Of a stretch of 7,958 nucleotides of DNA, positions 1 to 5,047 are shown piece after piece. The notes below the pieces were generated by a model that saw only the letters and a list, made by a program, of their open reading frames with translations, did not search any database and was not told the origin of the DNA. The stretch comes from Desulfobacterales bacterium (GTDB lineage Bacteria > Desulfobacterota > Desulfobacteria > Desulfobacterales > 4be13). Position numbers and translations under genes: made by a program. The DNA lies in contig JAOZRQ010000319.1 in assembly GCA_029940115.1 (NCBI GenBank), positions 1 to 7,958 of the forward strand. Reading direction: 5' to 3'. How positions within the stretch are numbered: position 1 is the stretch's first letter; the number at the start of each line of letters is the position of its first letter.

Positions 1-140
1 TTGATGCTGGATGTTCGATGCTGGATGTTTGATGCTGGATGTTTGATGCTGGATGCTGGATGTTTGATGCTGGATGTTTGATGCTGGACGTTTGATGCTG
101 GATGTTTGATGCTGGATGCTGGATGTTTGATGCTGGATGC
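1..140 (+). repeat. 20 phased heptads (TTGATGC/TGGATGT) upstream of scpB
   Basis: Twenty consecutive 7-bp units in perfect phase, mostly alternating TTGATGC and TGGATGT, with TGGATGC as the main variant. There is a higher-order duplication: nine heptads (1-63) are repeated at 64-126 with only two differences (positions 16/79 and 26/89), and a third partial copy is at 127-140. This looks like recent tandem expansion of a 63-bp block. The array starts at or before the window edge and ends 12 bases before the scpB start. No promoter is recognisable inside it. The short ATGs it contains (106, 137) are part of the repeat. Confidence 0.95.
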
Positions 141-151
141 AGATCGCCAAA

Positions 152-943
152 ATGGAAACTATCAAAAACATCATCGAAAGCCTGCTCTTTGTCTCCGAGT
201 CGCCGCTGACCATGGATCGTATGAAAAAGATGCTGGGCGTGGACACAAAGGAGATCAGAGAGGCACTCCGGACGCTCTCAGAGGAGTATGAGGCGAGGAG
301 AGGGGGCTTCCATCTGTGTGAGGTGGCCGGCGGGTATCAGCTTCGCACCCGACCGGAGTATAAGGAATGGATCGTGCGCTTCATGGAACCGAGACCGGTC
401 CGTCTCAGCAAAGCGGCCATGGAGACGCTGGTCATCGTCGCATACAACCAGCCGGCCATCCGTAGCGAGATTGAGCGTATCCGAGGGGTGGATTGTGGCG
501 GAGTCATCCATACCCTGCTGGAACGGAAGCTTGTCCGCATCCTCGGGCGGAAGGAAATACCGGGCAGACCCCTGATCTATGCCACCACAAAGGAGTTTCT
601 CGAATTGTTTGAATTGAAGGATTTGAAGGATCTGCCGAGTCCGAGGGAGGTCGAGTCGCTTGCCAAATCCTCGTCTATTGGGGACTTGTCAGAAAGCGCA
701 GAAGGGGTCATACCAAAAGATTCCGGAGAAGATCGACTTTCGATTCCAGAAGCACAACCCCTGCGAGAAACCGATCCGGAGTTTCCAGAAAAAGAGGGGA
801 TTGTCCCGTCCGAGCCAACGGATCCACAGAGTTCCGAATCAGAGGGAATGACCGGGTCCGAGCCGACGGAGGCCGCTGTTGAAATCACTCCAGAGCCTTT
901 GGAAACGAAGGAGGTTTCCAGAACGGAAGTCGGAAAGAAATGA
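152..943 (+). CDS. scpB: Segregation and condensation protein B (ScpB)
   Basis: ScpB is the winged-helix (kite) subunit of the SMC-ScpA-ScpB condensin; dimers bind the ScpA kleisin and help compact and segregate replicated origins. The 263-residue product opens with the family-typical METIKNIIESLLFVSESPLT. It carries the second winged-helix signature at about residues 84-114 (RLSKAAMETLVIVAYNQPAI, then IRGVD) and the GRP-LIYATT-FLELF block near 138-153. After about residue 170 comes a roughly 90-residue acidic tail rich in Glu, Ser and Pro with a repeated SEPT motif, longer than the usual ScpB C terminus and probably disordered. I chose ATG 152 because it matches family N termini. The in-frame ATG at 137 lies in the heptad array and adds MQIAK. 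Neither has a convincing Shine-Dalgarno sequence. No scpA is visible; it may lie upstream of the window. Confidence 0.93.
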   Translation: METIKNIIESLLFVSESPLTMDRMKKMLGVDTKEIREALRTLSEEYEARRGGFHLCEVAGGYQLRTRPEYKEWIVRFMEPRPVRLSKAAMETLVIVAYNQPAIRSEIERIRGVDCGGVIHTLLERKLVRILGRKEIPGRPLIYATTKEFLELFELKDLKDLPSPREVESLAKSSSIGDLSESAEGVIPKDSGEDRLSIPEAQPLRETDPEFPEKEGIVPSEPTDPQSSESEGMTGSEPTEAAVEITPEPLETKEVSRTEVGKK

Positions 944-1140
944 TGCCATCATTTTGGAGCAAAAAGACTTTGGAAACTGGAAGTCCGCCTTGTCGATCAT
1001 TTTGATTGCCCCGGTCCCAAATGCCTTAAGACCTTCCTGCCCGTCAGAATGATCTGCACAGTCAGAAAGTCCTTCTCTTTCCAGTTCCAAATGTGACTCA
1101 AAGGAGTTGCTGAATAAACCTGTCCCCGACGTCCCCCGAT
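944..1140. other. Gene-free convergent spacer with imperfect inverted repeat
   Basis: This is the tail-to-tail spacer after scpB; no protein gene is supported. It contains a nested imperfect inverted repeat. Outer arms are TTTGGAAACTGGAA (969-982) and TTTCCAGTTCCAAA (1078-1091), pairing with one bulge. Inner arms are GATCATTTTGA (995-1005) and TCAGAATGATC (1044-1054), with one G-T pair. Positions 1111-1137 (CTGAATAAACCTGTCCCC and following) resemble, from memory, dispersed CTGTCCCC-type repeats associated with REP or IS200-like elements; that link is unverified. It could be a decayed element or a structured 3' end of the scpB transcript. Confidence 0.45.
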
Positions 1141-1283
1141 AAAAGACTGATTATAACGGATTTAGGGGAGCCTTAAACGTGAGCGTACACGTGAACGTGA
1201 ATGAATGTTCACGTCAGGATTCAAGTTCAAGTCAAGCTCAAGTTTGCGGGTACGTTCCCTAAATCCGTTATAATCAGAAAAGA
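1141..1283. mobile_element. MITE-like element with 21-bp terminal inverted repeats and 6-bp direct flank
   Basis: Positions 1147-1167 and 1257-1277 are perfect 21-bp inverted repeats (outer end CTGATTATAACGG, inner end TTTAGGG on the left arm). They enclose 89 bp with no coding capacity, giving a 131-bp element. It is bracketed exactly by the direct repeat AAAAGA (1141-1146 and 1278-1283), which looks like a target-site duplication. Inside is an 8-bp hairpin, ACGTGAAC (1189-1196) with GTTCACGT (1207-1214), and a run of TTCAAG/CTCAAG words. The element starts 4 bases beyond the rplQ stop. On the minus strand the second arm is followed by TCTTTTAT, so it could double as the operon terminator, although the loop is very long. 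The parental transposase family is not identifiable here. Confidence 0.65.
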
Positions 1284-1287
1284 TACT

Positions 1288-1695
1288 TTATCCCTCATCT
1301 TCCTGCTTCTTCTTTTTCTTCTTTTCCTTCCTGACCGTTTCCGCTCCCATCAGTTCGATCAGGGAAATGGACGCGGCATCTCCTTTTCGTGTCCCCAGTT
1401 TCACAATCTTGGCATACCCGCCGGACACAGAGCCGAAGCGATGGGCCGCCTCTTCAAAGAGTTTGTGGACCACCGTCTTCTCCCTCACGATGGCGAGTGC
1501 CTGACGCCTCGCGTGAAGGTCTCCCCGTTTGGCCAAGGTGATCAGATGATCGGCCCAGCGTCTCAGTTCCCTTGCCTTCGTGTCAGTGGTTCGGATCCGA
1601 CCATGTTTGAACAGCGACGTCACCATGTTGCGGAACATGGCGTCCCTATGGCTGCTTGTCCTGCCTGTCTTCAAACCTGCCTTTCCATGTCTCAT
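1288..1695 (-). CDS. rplQ: 50S ribosomal protein L17 (bL17)
   Basis: bL17 is a large-subunit protein near the peptide exit tunnel. The 135-residue product begins MRHGKAGLKTGRTSSHRDAM, the family N terminus, followed by the conserved stretch TTDTKARELRRWADHLITLA (residues 36-55). The C terminus ends in a lysine run (KEKKKKKKQ) and then EDEG. The ATG overlaps the rpoA stop as ATGA, and GGAGGAG lies in the last rpoA codons, so translation is probably coupled. It is the last gene of the operon; the TAA is followed at once by the MITE-like inverted repeat. Confidence 0.98.
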   Translation of the reverse strand: MRHGKAGLKTGRTSSHRDAMFRNMVTSLFKHGRIRTTDTKARELRRWADHLITLAKRGDLHARRQALAIVREKTVVHKLFEEAAHRFGSVSGGYAKIVKLGTRKGDAASISLIELMGAETVRKEKKKKKKQEDEG

Positions 1696-2726
1696 GCGTT
1701 CTCCTCCTCCTTTTCAACGCTGTCCTCTTCCGGAGGCACAAATCCTTCCAGCTTCATCCCGAGTGAAAGCCCCATCTCCGCCAACACCTCCTTGATCTCA
1801 TTCAGAGACTTTCTTCCGAAATTCTTGGTCTTCAGCATCTCAGCCTCAGTTCGACTCACCAGCTGATAAATCTTCATTATGTCGGCATTCTTCAGGCAGT
1901 TGGCACTACGGACCGAAAGTTCCAATTCCTCCACACTCCTGTAAAGGTTCTCATTGAAACTCGGCTTGTCTTCCTCTTCGGCCCTTCCCTCCGGCTCCGG
2001 TGCAAGACGCTCATCAAAATTGATGAAGATCGTCATCTGATCCTTCATGATCTTGGCCGCGTAGGCAATCGCATCATCGGGAAAGACACTCCCGTCCGTC
2101 CATATCTCCATGGTCAGCTTGTCATAGTCGGTCCGCTGGCCCACACGGGCATTCCCCACCACATAGCTCACGCGTCTGATGGGGGAGAAGATGGCATCTG
2201 TCGGAATGGTCCCCAAGGACGCATCCTCATCCTTGTTGGCCTCTGCCAAGGCGTATCCCTTCCCCACCCTGACGGTCATCTCCATTCTCAGGCACGCACC
2301 GGGTGAGAGCGTGGCAATGTGGAGACTCGGATTGAGCGGCTCAACCCTGCCGTCATCACTGATGATGTCGGCCGCGGTCACCTCCTTCTCCCCTTCGGCG
2401 TCGATCCGTATCTTTCGAGGTTCGGGATCAGACACCCTGAACCGCACCTCCTTCAGATTGAGAATGATCTCGGACACATCTTCGAGCACCCCCGGCAGAA
2501 CGCTGAACTCATGCATGACTCCCTCAACCCTCACCGAAGTTATGGCCGCGCCGTAGAGGGAGGAAAGGATGATCCGCCTGAGGGAATTCCCGATGGTTAT
2601 GCCGAAACCCCTTTCAAGAGGCTCGCACACGAACTTGCCATAAGTCTGCTTTCGTACCGCCTGCTGGACCTTTTCCGGCCGGATCATCTCCTGCCAGTTC
2701 ATGTACATCAGCTCATTCGATGACAT
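1692..2726 (-). CDS. rpoA: DNA-directed RNA polymerase subunit alpha
   Basis: Alpha dimerises to nucleate core RNA polymerase (beta and beta' binding), and its C-terminal domain contacts UP elements and activators. The 344-residue product has the N-terminal domain with FGITIGNSLRRIILSS (41-56; the Arg pair matches the assembly-critical arginines), a linker rich in acidic residues around 240-262, and a full helix-hairpin-helix CTD. CTD residues that contact DNA in E. coli are kept: VRSANCLKN (272-280) and GRKS (304-307), then MGLSLGMKLEGF. The acidic tail EEDSVEKEEENA is short. The first Met (MSSNELMYMNWQ) is chosen for AAAGGA 7 bases upstream; internal Met7 and Met9 lack a better site. It follows rpsD after a 125-bp spacer with a GC-rich hairpin and overlaps rplQ by 4 bp. 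Confidence 0.98.
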   Translation of the reverse strand: MSSNELMYMNWQEMIRPEKVQQAVRKQTYGKFVCEPLERGFGITIGNSLRRIILSSLYGAAITSVRVEGVMHEFSVLPGVLEDVSEIILNLKEVRFRVSDPEPRKIRIDAEGEKEVTAADIISDDGRVEPLNPSLHIATLSPGACLRMEMTVRVGKGYALAEANKDEDASLGTIPTDAIFSPIRRVSYVVGNARVGQRTDYDKLTMEIWTDGSVFPDDAIAYAAKIMKDQMTIFINFDERLAPEPEGRAEEEDKPSFNENLYRSVEELELSVRSANCLKNADIMKIYQLVSRTEAEMLKTKNFGRKSLNEIKEVLAEMGLSLGMKLEGFVPPEEDSVEKEEENA

Positions 2727-2766
2727 ATGCCGATCCTTTACCGTTAATCATTCGCTAGTGTTCCCC

Positions 2767-2834
2767 GCCCTGCCCGTGCCCCTGCCCGGCACACGAATCG
2801 GGCACAGGGGCAGGGATTAGGGCACGGGCAGGGG
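2767..2834. repeat. GC-rich inverted repeat of GTGCCC/CTGCCC words between rpsD and rpoA
   Basis: CCCTGCCCGTGCCC (2768-2781) pairs perfectly with GGGCACGGGCAGGG (2820-2833), a 14-bp stem. Inner pairing continues with CTGCCC (2782-2787) against GGGCAG (2808-2813) and CCCG against CGGG near the tip. The unit here is a hexad (CTGCCC, GTGCCC) rather than a heptad. No U tract follows on the minus strand, so a simple intrinsic terminator is unlikely. As RNA it would be a very stable hairpin between rpsD and rpoA. Confidence 0.85.
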
Positions 2835-2851
2835 GTAGGTTTAGGCAGGGA

Positions 2852-3481
2852 TCATTTGGAATAGAGTTCCACAATCAGCTGTTCCTGTATCGGCATGGTC
2901 AGATCCTCTCGGACCGGCAACGCCTTGACCGTGCCTTTCAGGTTCTCCTTTTCCAAATCAAGCCACTGGGGAACCCCTCTCCGCACCACCGCCTCCAACG
3001 CGTCGGACATCGCCTTGATGTTGCGGCTCTTCTCCCGTACCGTGATGACATCCCCCTCTTTGACGAGGGCGGAGGGGATGTTTGCCTTTTTGCCGTTGAC
3101 AAGAAAGTGGCTGTGTCTGACAAAGTGTCGCCCCTGAGTGCGGGAGTTGACGAATCCAATCCGATAAACCACATTGTCCAGCCGGGTTTCAAGGGCGATG
3201 AGAAGATTTGTGCCGGTGATGCCCTTCTGTTGATCCGCCCTCTTGAAGAACAGGCGGAACTGCTTCTCGGACAGACCGTACATGCGCTTGACCTTCTGTT
3301 TTTCACGGAGTTGGATGCCATAGTCGGATATTTTCCCGCGACGGCGTTGGCCATGCTGTCCCGGAGGATAGCTGCGACGGTCGAACGCGCATTTGTCCGA
3401 ATAACACCTGTCCCCCTTCAGGAACAATTTCAAATTCTCACGTCGGCACAGCCGGCAGACGGAACCTATGTAACGTGCCAA
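2852..3481 (-). CDS. rpsD: 30S ribosomal protein S4 (uS4), zinc-binding form
   Basis: uS4 is a primary 16S rRNA binder that starts small-subunit assembly; in E. coli it is also the translational repressor of the alpha operon. The product is 209 residues, the normal length, beginning ARYIGSVCRLCRRE after the initiator. Cys9, Cys12, Cys26 and Cys31 form the C-X2-C-X13-C-X4-C zinc site of the C+ type. The S4 RNA-binding domain spans about residues 98-160 (TRLDNVVYRIGFVNSRTQGR, then HFLVNGKKANIPS). The start is TTG at 3481-3479 with AAGGAGG 5 bases upstream. The same frame stays open about 130 codons further upstream, across the repeat spacer and antisense-free rpsK sequence, but that extension has no family similarity and is rejected. 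Confidence 0.96.
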   Translation of the reverse strand: MARYIGSVCRLCRRENLKLFLKGDRCYSDKCAFDRRSYPPGQHGQRRRGKISDYGIQLREKQKVKRMYGLSEKQFRLFFKRADQQKGITGTNLLIALETRLDNVVYRIGFVNSRTQGRHFVRHSHFLVNGKKANIPSALVKEGDVITVREKSRNIKAMSDALEAVVRRGVPQWLDLEKENLKGTVKALPVREDLTMPIQEQLIVELYSK

Positions 3482-3486
3482 GTTTT

Positions 3487-3493
3487 CCTCCTT
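3487..3493 (-). promoter_or_regulatory. Shine-Dalgarno AAGGAGG fixing the TTG start of rpsD
   Basis: A full-strength AAGGAGG sits 5 bases before TTG (3481-3479). It decides the start in favour of the 209-residue S4 and against the long in-frame upstream extension. Confidence 0.9.
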
Positions 3494-3512
3494 TTTGGCA
3501 GTTGCCTGCGGA

Positions 3513-3613
3513 CAGTTGTCAGTTGTCAGACGAGTTGCCGGTGAATACTGACAAGTGACCCAACTGATAAGTGACCAACTGGTCACTGGCCGGCAACTGG
3601 TCACTGACAACTG
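3513..3613. repeat. Nested inverted repeat of CAGTTGT/CAGTGAC words between rpsK and rpsD
   Basis: Three nested stems fill the spacer: CAGTTGTCAG (3520-3529, with a second overlapping copy at 3513-3522) with CTGACAACTG (3604-3613); AGTTGCCGG (3533-3541) with CCGGCAACT (3590-3598); and AGTGACC (3570-3576) with GGTCACT (3581-3587) at the tip. The words are spaced mostly by seven bases. The structure begins right after the rpsK stop and ends about 20 bases before the rpsD ribosome binding site. Confidence 0.85.
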
Positions 3614-3615
3614 AT

Positions 3616-4005
3616 TCAGACCCTGCGTCTTTTGGGGGGACGACACCCATTGTGCGGAATCGGTGTCACGTCCTTGATGATCGTGATGCTGAATCCGGCC
3701 GCCTGCAAGGAGCGCAACGCAGACTCCCGGCCCGCTCCGGGGCCCTTGACATACACCTCCACATGTCTCATCCCATGTTCCATCGCCTTTTTCGCAGCAT
3801 CCTCGGCCGCGAGCTGGGCCGCAAACGGGGTGCTTTTCCGGGACCCTTTGAATCCTTGGGCCCCCGCGCTTGACCATGAGACAATGTTTCCTGCGGGATC
3901 ACTGATCGTGATGATGGTGTTGTTGAACGTGGACTGTATGTGAACCACCCCGCTGACGATGTTCTTCTTCTCTTTCTTTTTAGTACGAGTTCTCCTCTTC
4001 GCCAT
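3616..4005 (-). CDS. rpsK: 30S ribosomal protein S11 (uS11)
   Basis: uS11 lies on the platform of the small subunit near the mRNA exit channel and 16S helix 45. The 129-residue product has a basic N-terminal tail (MAKRRTRTKKKEKKN), the core VSGVVHIQSTFNNTIITISD and the near-invariant C terminus GPGAGRESALRSLQAAGF, then PIPHNGCRPPKRRRV. The ATG at 4005-4003 is preceded by AAGGAATATC, a moderate site with GGA about 11 bases upstream. It lies 62 bp downstream of rpsM; that spacer is almost entirely heptad repeat. No anomalies in the protein. Confidence 0.98.
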   Translation of the reverse strand: MAKRRTRTKKKEKKNIVSGVVHIQSTFNNTIITISDPAGNIVSWSSAGAQGFKGSRKSTPFAAQLAAEDAAKKAMEHGMRHVEVYVKGPGAGRESALRSLQAAGFSITIIKDVTPIPHNGCRPPKRRRV

Positions 4006-4022
4006 TCTCTGATATTCCTTAT

Positions 4023-4070
4023 TTTGTGATGCGTGATTCTTGATGCGTGATTCTCACGCCTCACAAATCA
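4023..4070. repeat. Heptads GTGATTC/TTGATGC with inverted half, rpsM-rpsK spacer
   Basis: Six phased heptads run from 4026 to 4067: GTGATGC, GTGATTC, TTGATGC, GTGATTC, TCACGCC, TCACAAA. The last two are the word in inverse orientation, giving hairpin GCGTGA-TTC-TCACGC (4045-4059) and an outer stem TTTGTGA (4023-4029) with TCACAAA (4061-4067). The rpsM stop codon (TGA, complement of 4068-4070) falls in the next repeat word. Confidence 0.9.
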
Positions 4071-4454
4071 CTTCTTGGCTTTTGCGCCGCCCTTCTTCTT
4101 GATCGCCGCTCGTCTAGGACCCTTTCGCGTCCGTGCGTTGGTGCAGGTCCGCTGTCCGCGCACGGGAAGGGATTTCCGATGCCGGAGGCCCCGGTAGCAC
4201 CCGAGGTCCATGAGCCGTTTGATGTTCATGGAGATTTCCGTGCGGAGTTCTCCTTCCACCTTGCATTCCCCGTCTATCACCTTACGGATGTCGTTGATCT
4301 CTGCGGCTGCGAGATCATCGGTCTTCGTGTCCGGATTGATTTGCAATTTTCCGAGTATCCGGTTGGATGTGGTTCTGCCGATGCCGTAAATGTATGTCAG
4401 TCCGATCTCAATTCGCTTTCCCTTTGGTAAGTCCACGCCTGCGATTCTCGCCAC
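4068..4454 (-). CDS. rpsM: 30S ribosomal protein S13 (uS13)
   Basis: uS13 sits in the head of the 30S subunit, contacts the P-site tRNA with its tail and forms bridges to the 50S. The 128-residue product starts ARIAGVDLPKGKRIEIGLTY after the initiator, with the helix-hairpin-helix-like IYGIGRTTSNRIL at 22-34 and the conserved GCYRGLRHRKSLPVRGQRT then NARTRKGPRR. A Cys replaces the residue often Lys or His in GQRT-x-TNARTRKG. The lysine-rich tail ends GGAKAKK. The start is GTG (4454-4452) with AAGGAGG 7 bases upstream; the ATG five bases before it is out of frame. It would be the first gene of the alpha operon in E. coli terms; no S4-type pseudoknot could be recognised in its leader. Confidence 0.98.
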   Translation of the reverse strand: MARIAGVDLPKGKRIEIGLTYIYGIGRTTSNRILGKLQINPDTKTDDLAAAEINDIRKVIDGECKVEGELRTEISMNIKRLMDLGCYRGLRHRKSLPVRGQRTCTNARTRKGPRRAAIKKKGGAKAKK

Positions 4455-4461
4455 GGCATAT

Positions 4462-4468
4462 CCTCCTT
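4462..4468 (-). promoter_or_regulatory. Shine-Dalgarno AAGGAGG fixing the GTG start of rpsM
   Basis: AAGGAGG, then ATATGCC, then GTG. The spacing to GTG is ideal, while the ATG inside the spacer would be out of frame with S13. Confidence 0.9.
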
Positions 4469-4476
4469 ATTTTTGT

Positions 4477-4535
4477 AAGGATGAGGGATGAAGGATCAAG
4501 GATCTGAGACCCTTCAGCCTTCATCCCTCATCCTT
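4477..4535. repeat. 18-bp perfect hairpin of GGATGAA-type heptads upstream of rpsM
   Basis: Positions 4477-4494 (AAGGATGAGGGATGAAGG) and 4518-4535 are perfect reverse complements with a 23-base loop. The arms are heptad words GGATGAG/GGATGAA. On the mRNA the hairpin ends only 8 bases before the rpsM Shine-Dalgarno sequence, separated by ACAAAAAT. There is no following U tract. Confidence 0.9.
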
Positions 4536-4595
4536 CCAAGTTTCATCCCCTCATCCTTCCAAGTTTCATCCCCTCATCCTTCCAAGTTTCATCCC
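4528..4595. repeat. Three 23-bp direct repeats overlapping the 3' end of rpmJ
   Basis: A 23-bp unit starting TCATCCTTCCAAGTTTCATC occurs at 4528-4550 and 4551-4573, and again at 4574-4595 for 22 of 23 positions. The copy nearest rpmJ covers its final codons and TGA stop (the complement of GTTTCATCCC), so the end of the gene is itself repeat sequence. The same CATCCTTCCAA string recurs, inverted, beside rpmJ and rplO. Confidence 0.95.
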
Positions 4596-4702
4596 TGTTT
4601 CTGCTTATGTCTTTTGTTCTCACATATGATTCTCACAGTCCCTTTTCTCCGGATGACCTTGCACTTGTTGCACATCTTCTTCACTGATGCCCTGACTTTC
4701 AT
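4589..4702 (-). CDS. rpmJ: 50S ribosomal protein L36 (bL36), zinc-ribbon form
   Basis: This is the smallest large-subunit protein and contacts 23S rRNA. Translating the minus strand from ATG 4702-4700 gives 37 residues, MKVRASVKKMCNKCKVIRRK and then GTVRIICENKRHKQKQG. Cys11, Cys14, Cys27 and His32 make the C-X2-C-X12-C-X4-H zinc ribbon of the C+ form. The family length is 37-38 residues. AAGGAG lies 8 bases upstream. The gene is too short for typical ORF cut-offs. It sits between infA and rpsM as expected; both flanking spacers are GGATGAA heptads, and its last codons and stop overlap the 23-bp direct repeat. Confidence 0.97.
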   Translation of the reverse strand: MKVRASVKKMCNKCKVIRRKGTVRIICENKRHKQKQG

Positions 4703-4721
4703 GGTAAGCACTCCTTTTTGG

Positions 4722-4764
4722 AAGGATGAAGGATGAAGGGGCTCAGATTTCATCCTTCATCCTT
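4722..4764. repeat. 16-bp perfect hairpin of GGATGAA heptads, infA-rpmJ spacer
   Basis: AAGGATGAAGGATGAA (4722-4737) is the exact reverse complement of TTCATCCTTCATCCTT (4749-4764), with an 11-base loop. It fills the spacer from 3 bases after the infA stop to CCAAAAAGGAG, the rpmJ ribosome binding site. Confidence 0.93.
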
Positions 4765-4766
4765 AC

Positions 4767-4985
4767 TCACTTCGATCTGTATGTGATTCTGCCGCGTGAA
4801 AGATCATATGGCGAAAGCTCGACCGTGACGGTGTCGCCTGGCAGGATTTTGATGAAGTGCATCCGCATCTTTCCTGATATGTGTGCAAGAATCTGGTGCT
4901 TGTTTTCCAATTCCACTTTGAACATCGCATTCGGCAAGGTCTCAATCACCTTGCCTTGGACCCGGATCGGTTCTTCCTTTGCCAT
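4767..4985 (-). CDS. infA: Translation initiation factor IF-1
   Basis: IF-1 binds the 30S A site with IF-2 and IF-3 during initiation. The 72-residue product (MAKEEPIRVQGKVIETLPNA and following) is one S1-like OB fold with the hallmarks NAMFKVELEN, HISGKMRMHFIKILPGD and the end PYDLSRGRITYRSK; its length matches E. coli. The start is ATG 4985-4983. An in-frame upstream extension of 18 codons is translated heptad repeat and is rejected. The ribosome binding site is AAGGATGAG, 3-4 bases before ATG, a weak site that is itself a copy of the heptad word. Upstream is secY, with no adk or map between them. Confidence 0.98.
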   Translation of the reverse strand: MAKEEPIRVQGKVIETLPNAMFKVELENKHQILAHISGKMRMHFIKILPGDTVTVELSPYDLSRGRITYRSK

Positions 4986-5001
4986 GATCTCATCCTTGTT
5001 T

Positions 5002-5047
5002 GATGTTTGATGCTTGATGATTGATCTTTGATCCAGCATCCAGCATC
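5002..5047. repeat. TTGATGC heptads with inverted AGCATCC half, secY-infA spacer
   Basis: Phased words TTGATGT, TTGATGC, TTGATGA, TTGATCT, TTGATCC are followed by AGCATCC and AGCATCT, the inverse of TGGATGC. GATGTTTGATGCT (5002-5014) pairs with AGCATCCAGCATC (5035-5047) at 11 of 13 positions plus one possible G-U. These are the same words as in the array before scpB. The first base of the secY stop (TAG) abuts and joins the repeat. Confidence 0.88.

Noticed and set aside
1..140. CRISPR array or coding repeat
   Set aside because: The units are 7 bp with no unique spacers and no cas genes. The open frame starting at 106 only translates the heptads and is out of frame with scpB.
839..1090. Minus-strand open frame of 83 codons in the scpB-rplQ spacer
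   Set aside because: TTG start without a Shine-Dalgarno sequence, overlaps the end of scpB antisense, and its sequence is explained by the imperfect inverted repeat.
1147..1277. Classical intrinsic terminator of the operon
   Set aside because: The loop is 89 bases and the stem is AT-rich at its base; TCTTTTAT follows only on the minus strand. A terminator role is possible but secondary to the MITE-like signature with direct flanks.
944..1287. tRNA or other known RNA gene in the convergent spacer
   Set aside because: No cloverleaf, CCA end or recognisable RNA family motif; the palindromes lack tRNA-like conserved bases.
1201..1866. Plus-strand open frame of 221 codons
   Set aside because: It begins inside the MITE-like element and runs antisense through rplQ into rpoA; no ribosome binding site or recognisable protein.
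2852..3877. 341-residue version of S4 (fusion with upstream sequence)
   Set aside because: The extra 132 residues come from the spacer repeat and an alternate frame of rpsK; strong AAGGAGG before TTG 3481 and family alignment give 209 residues.
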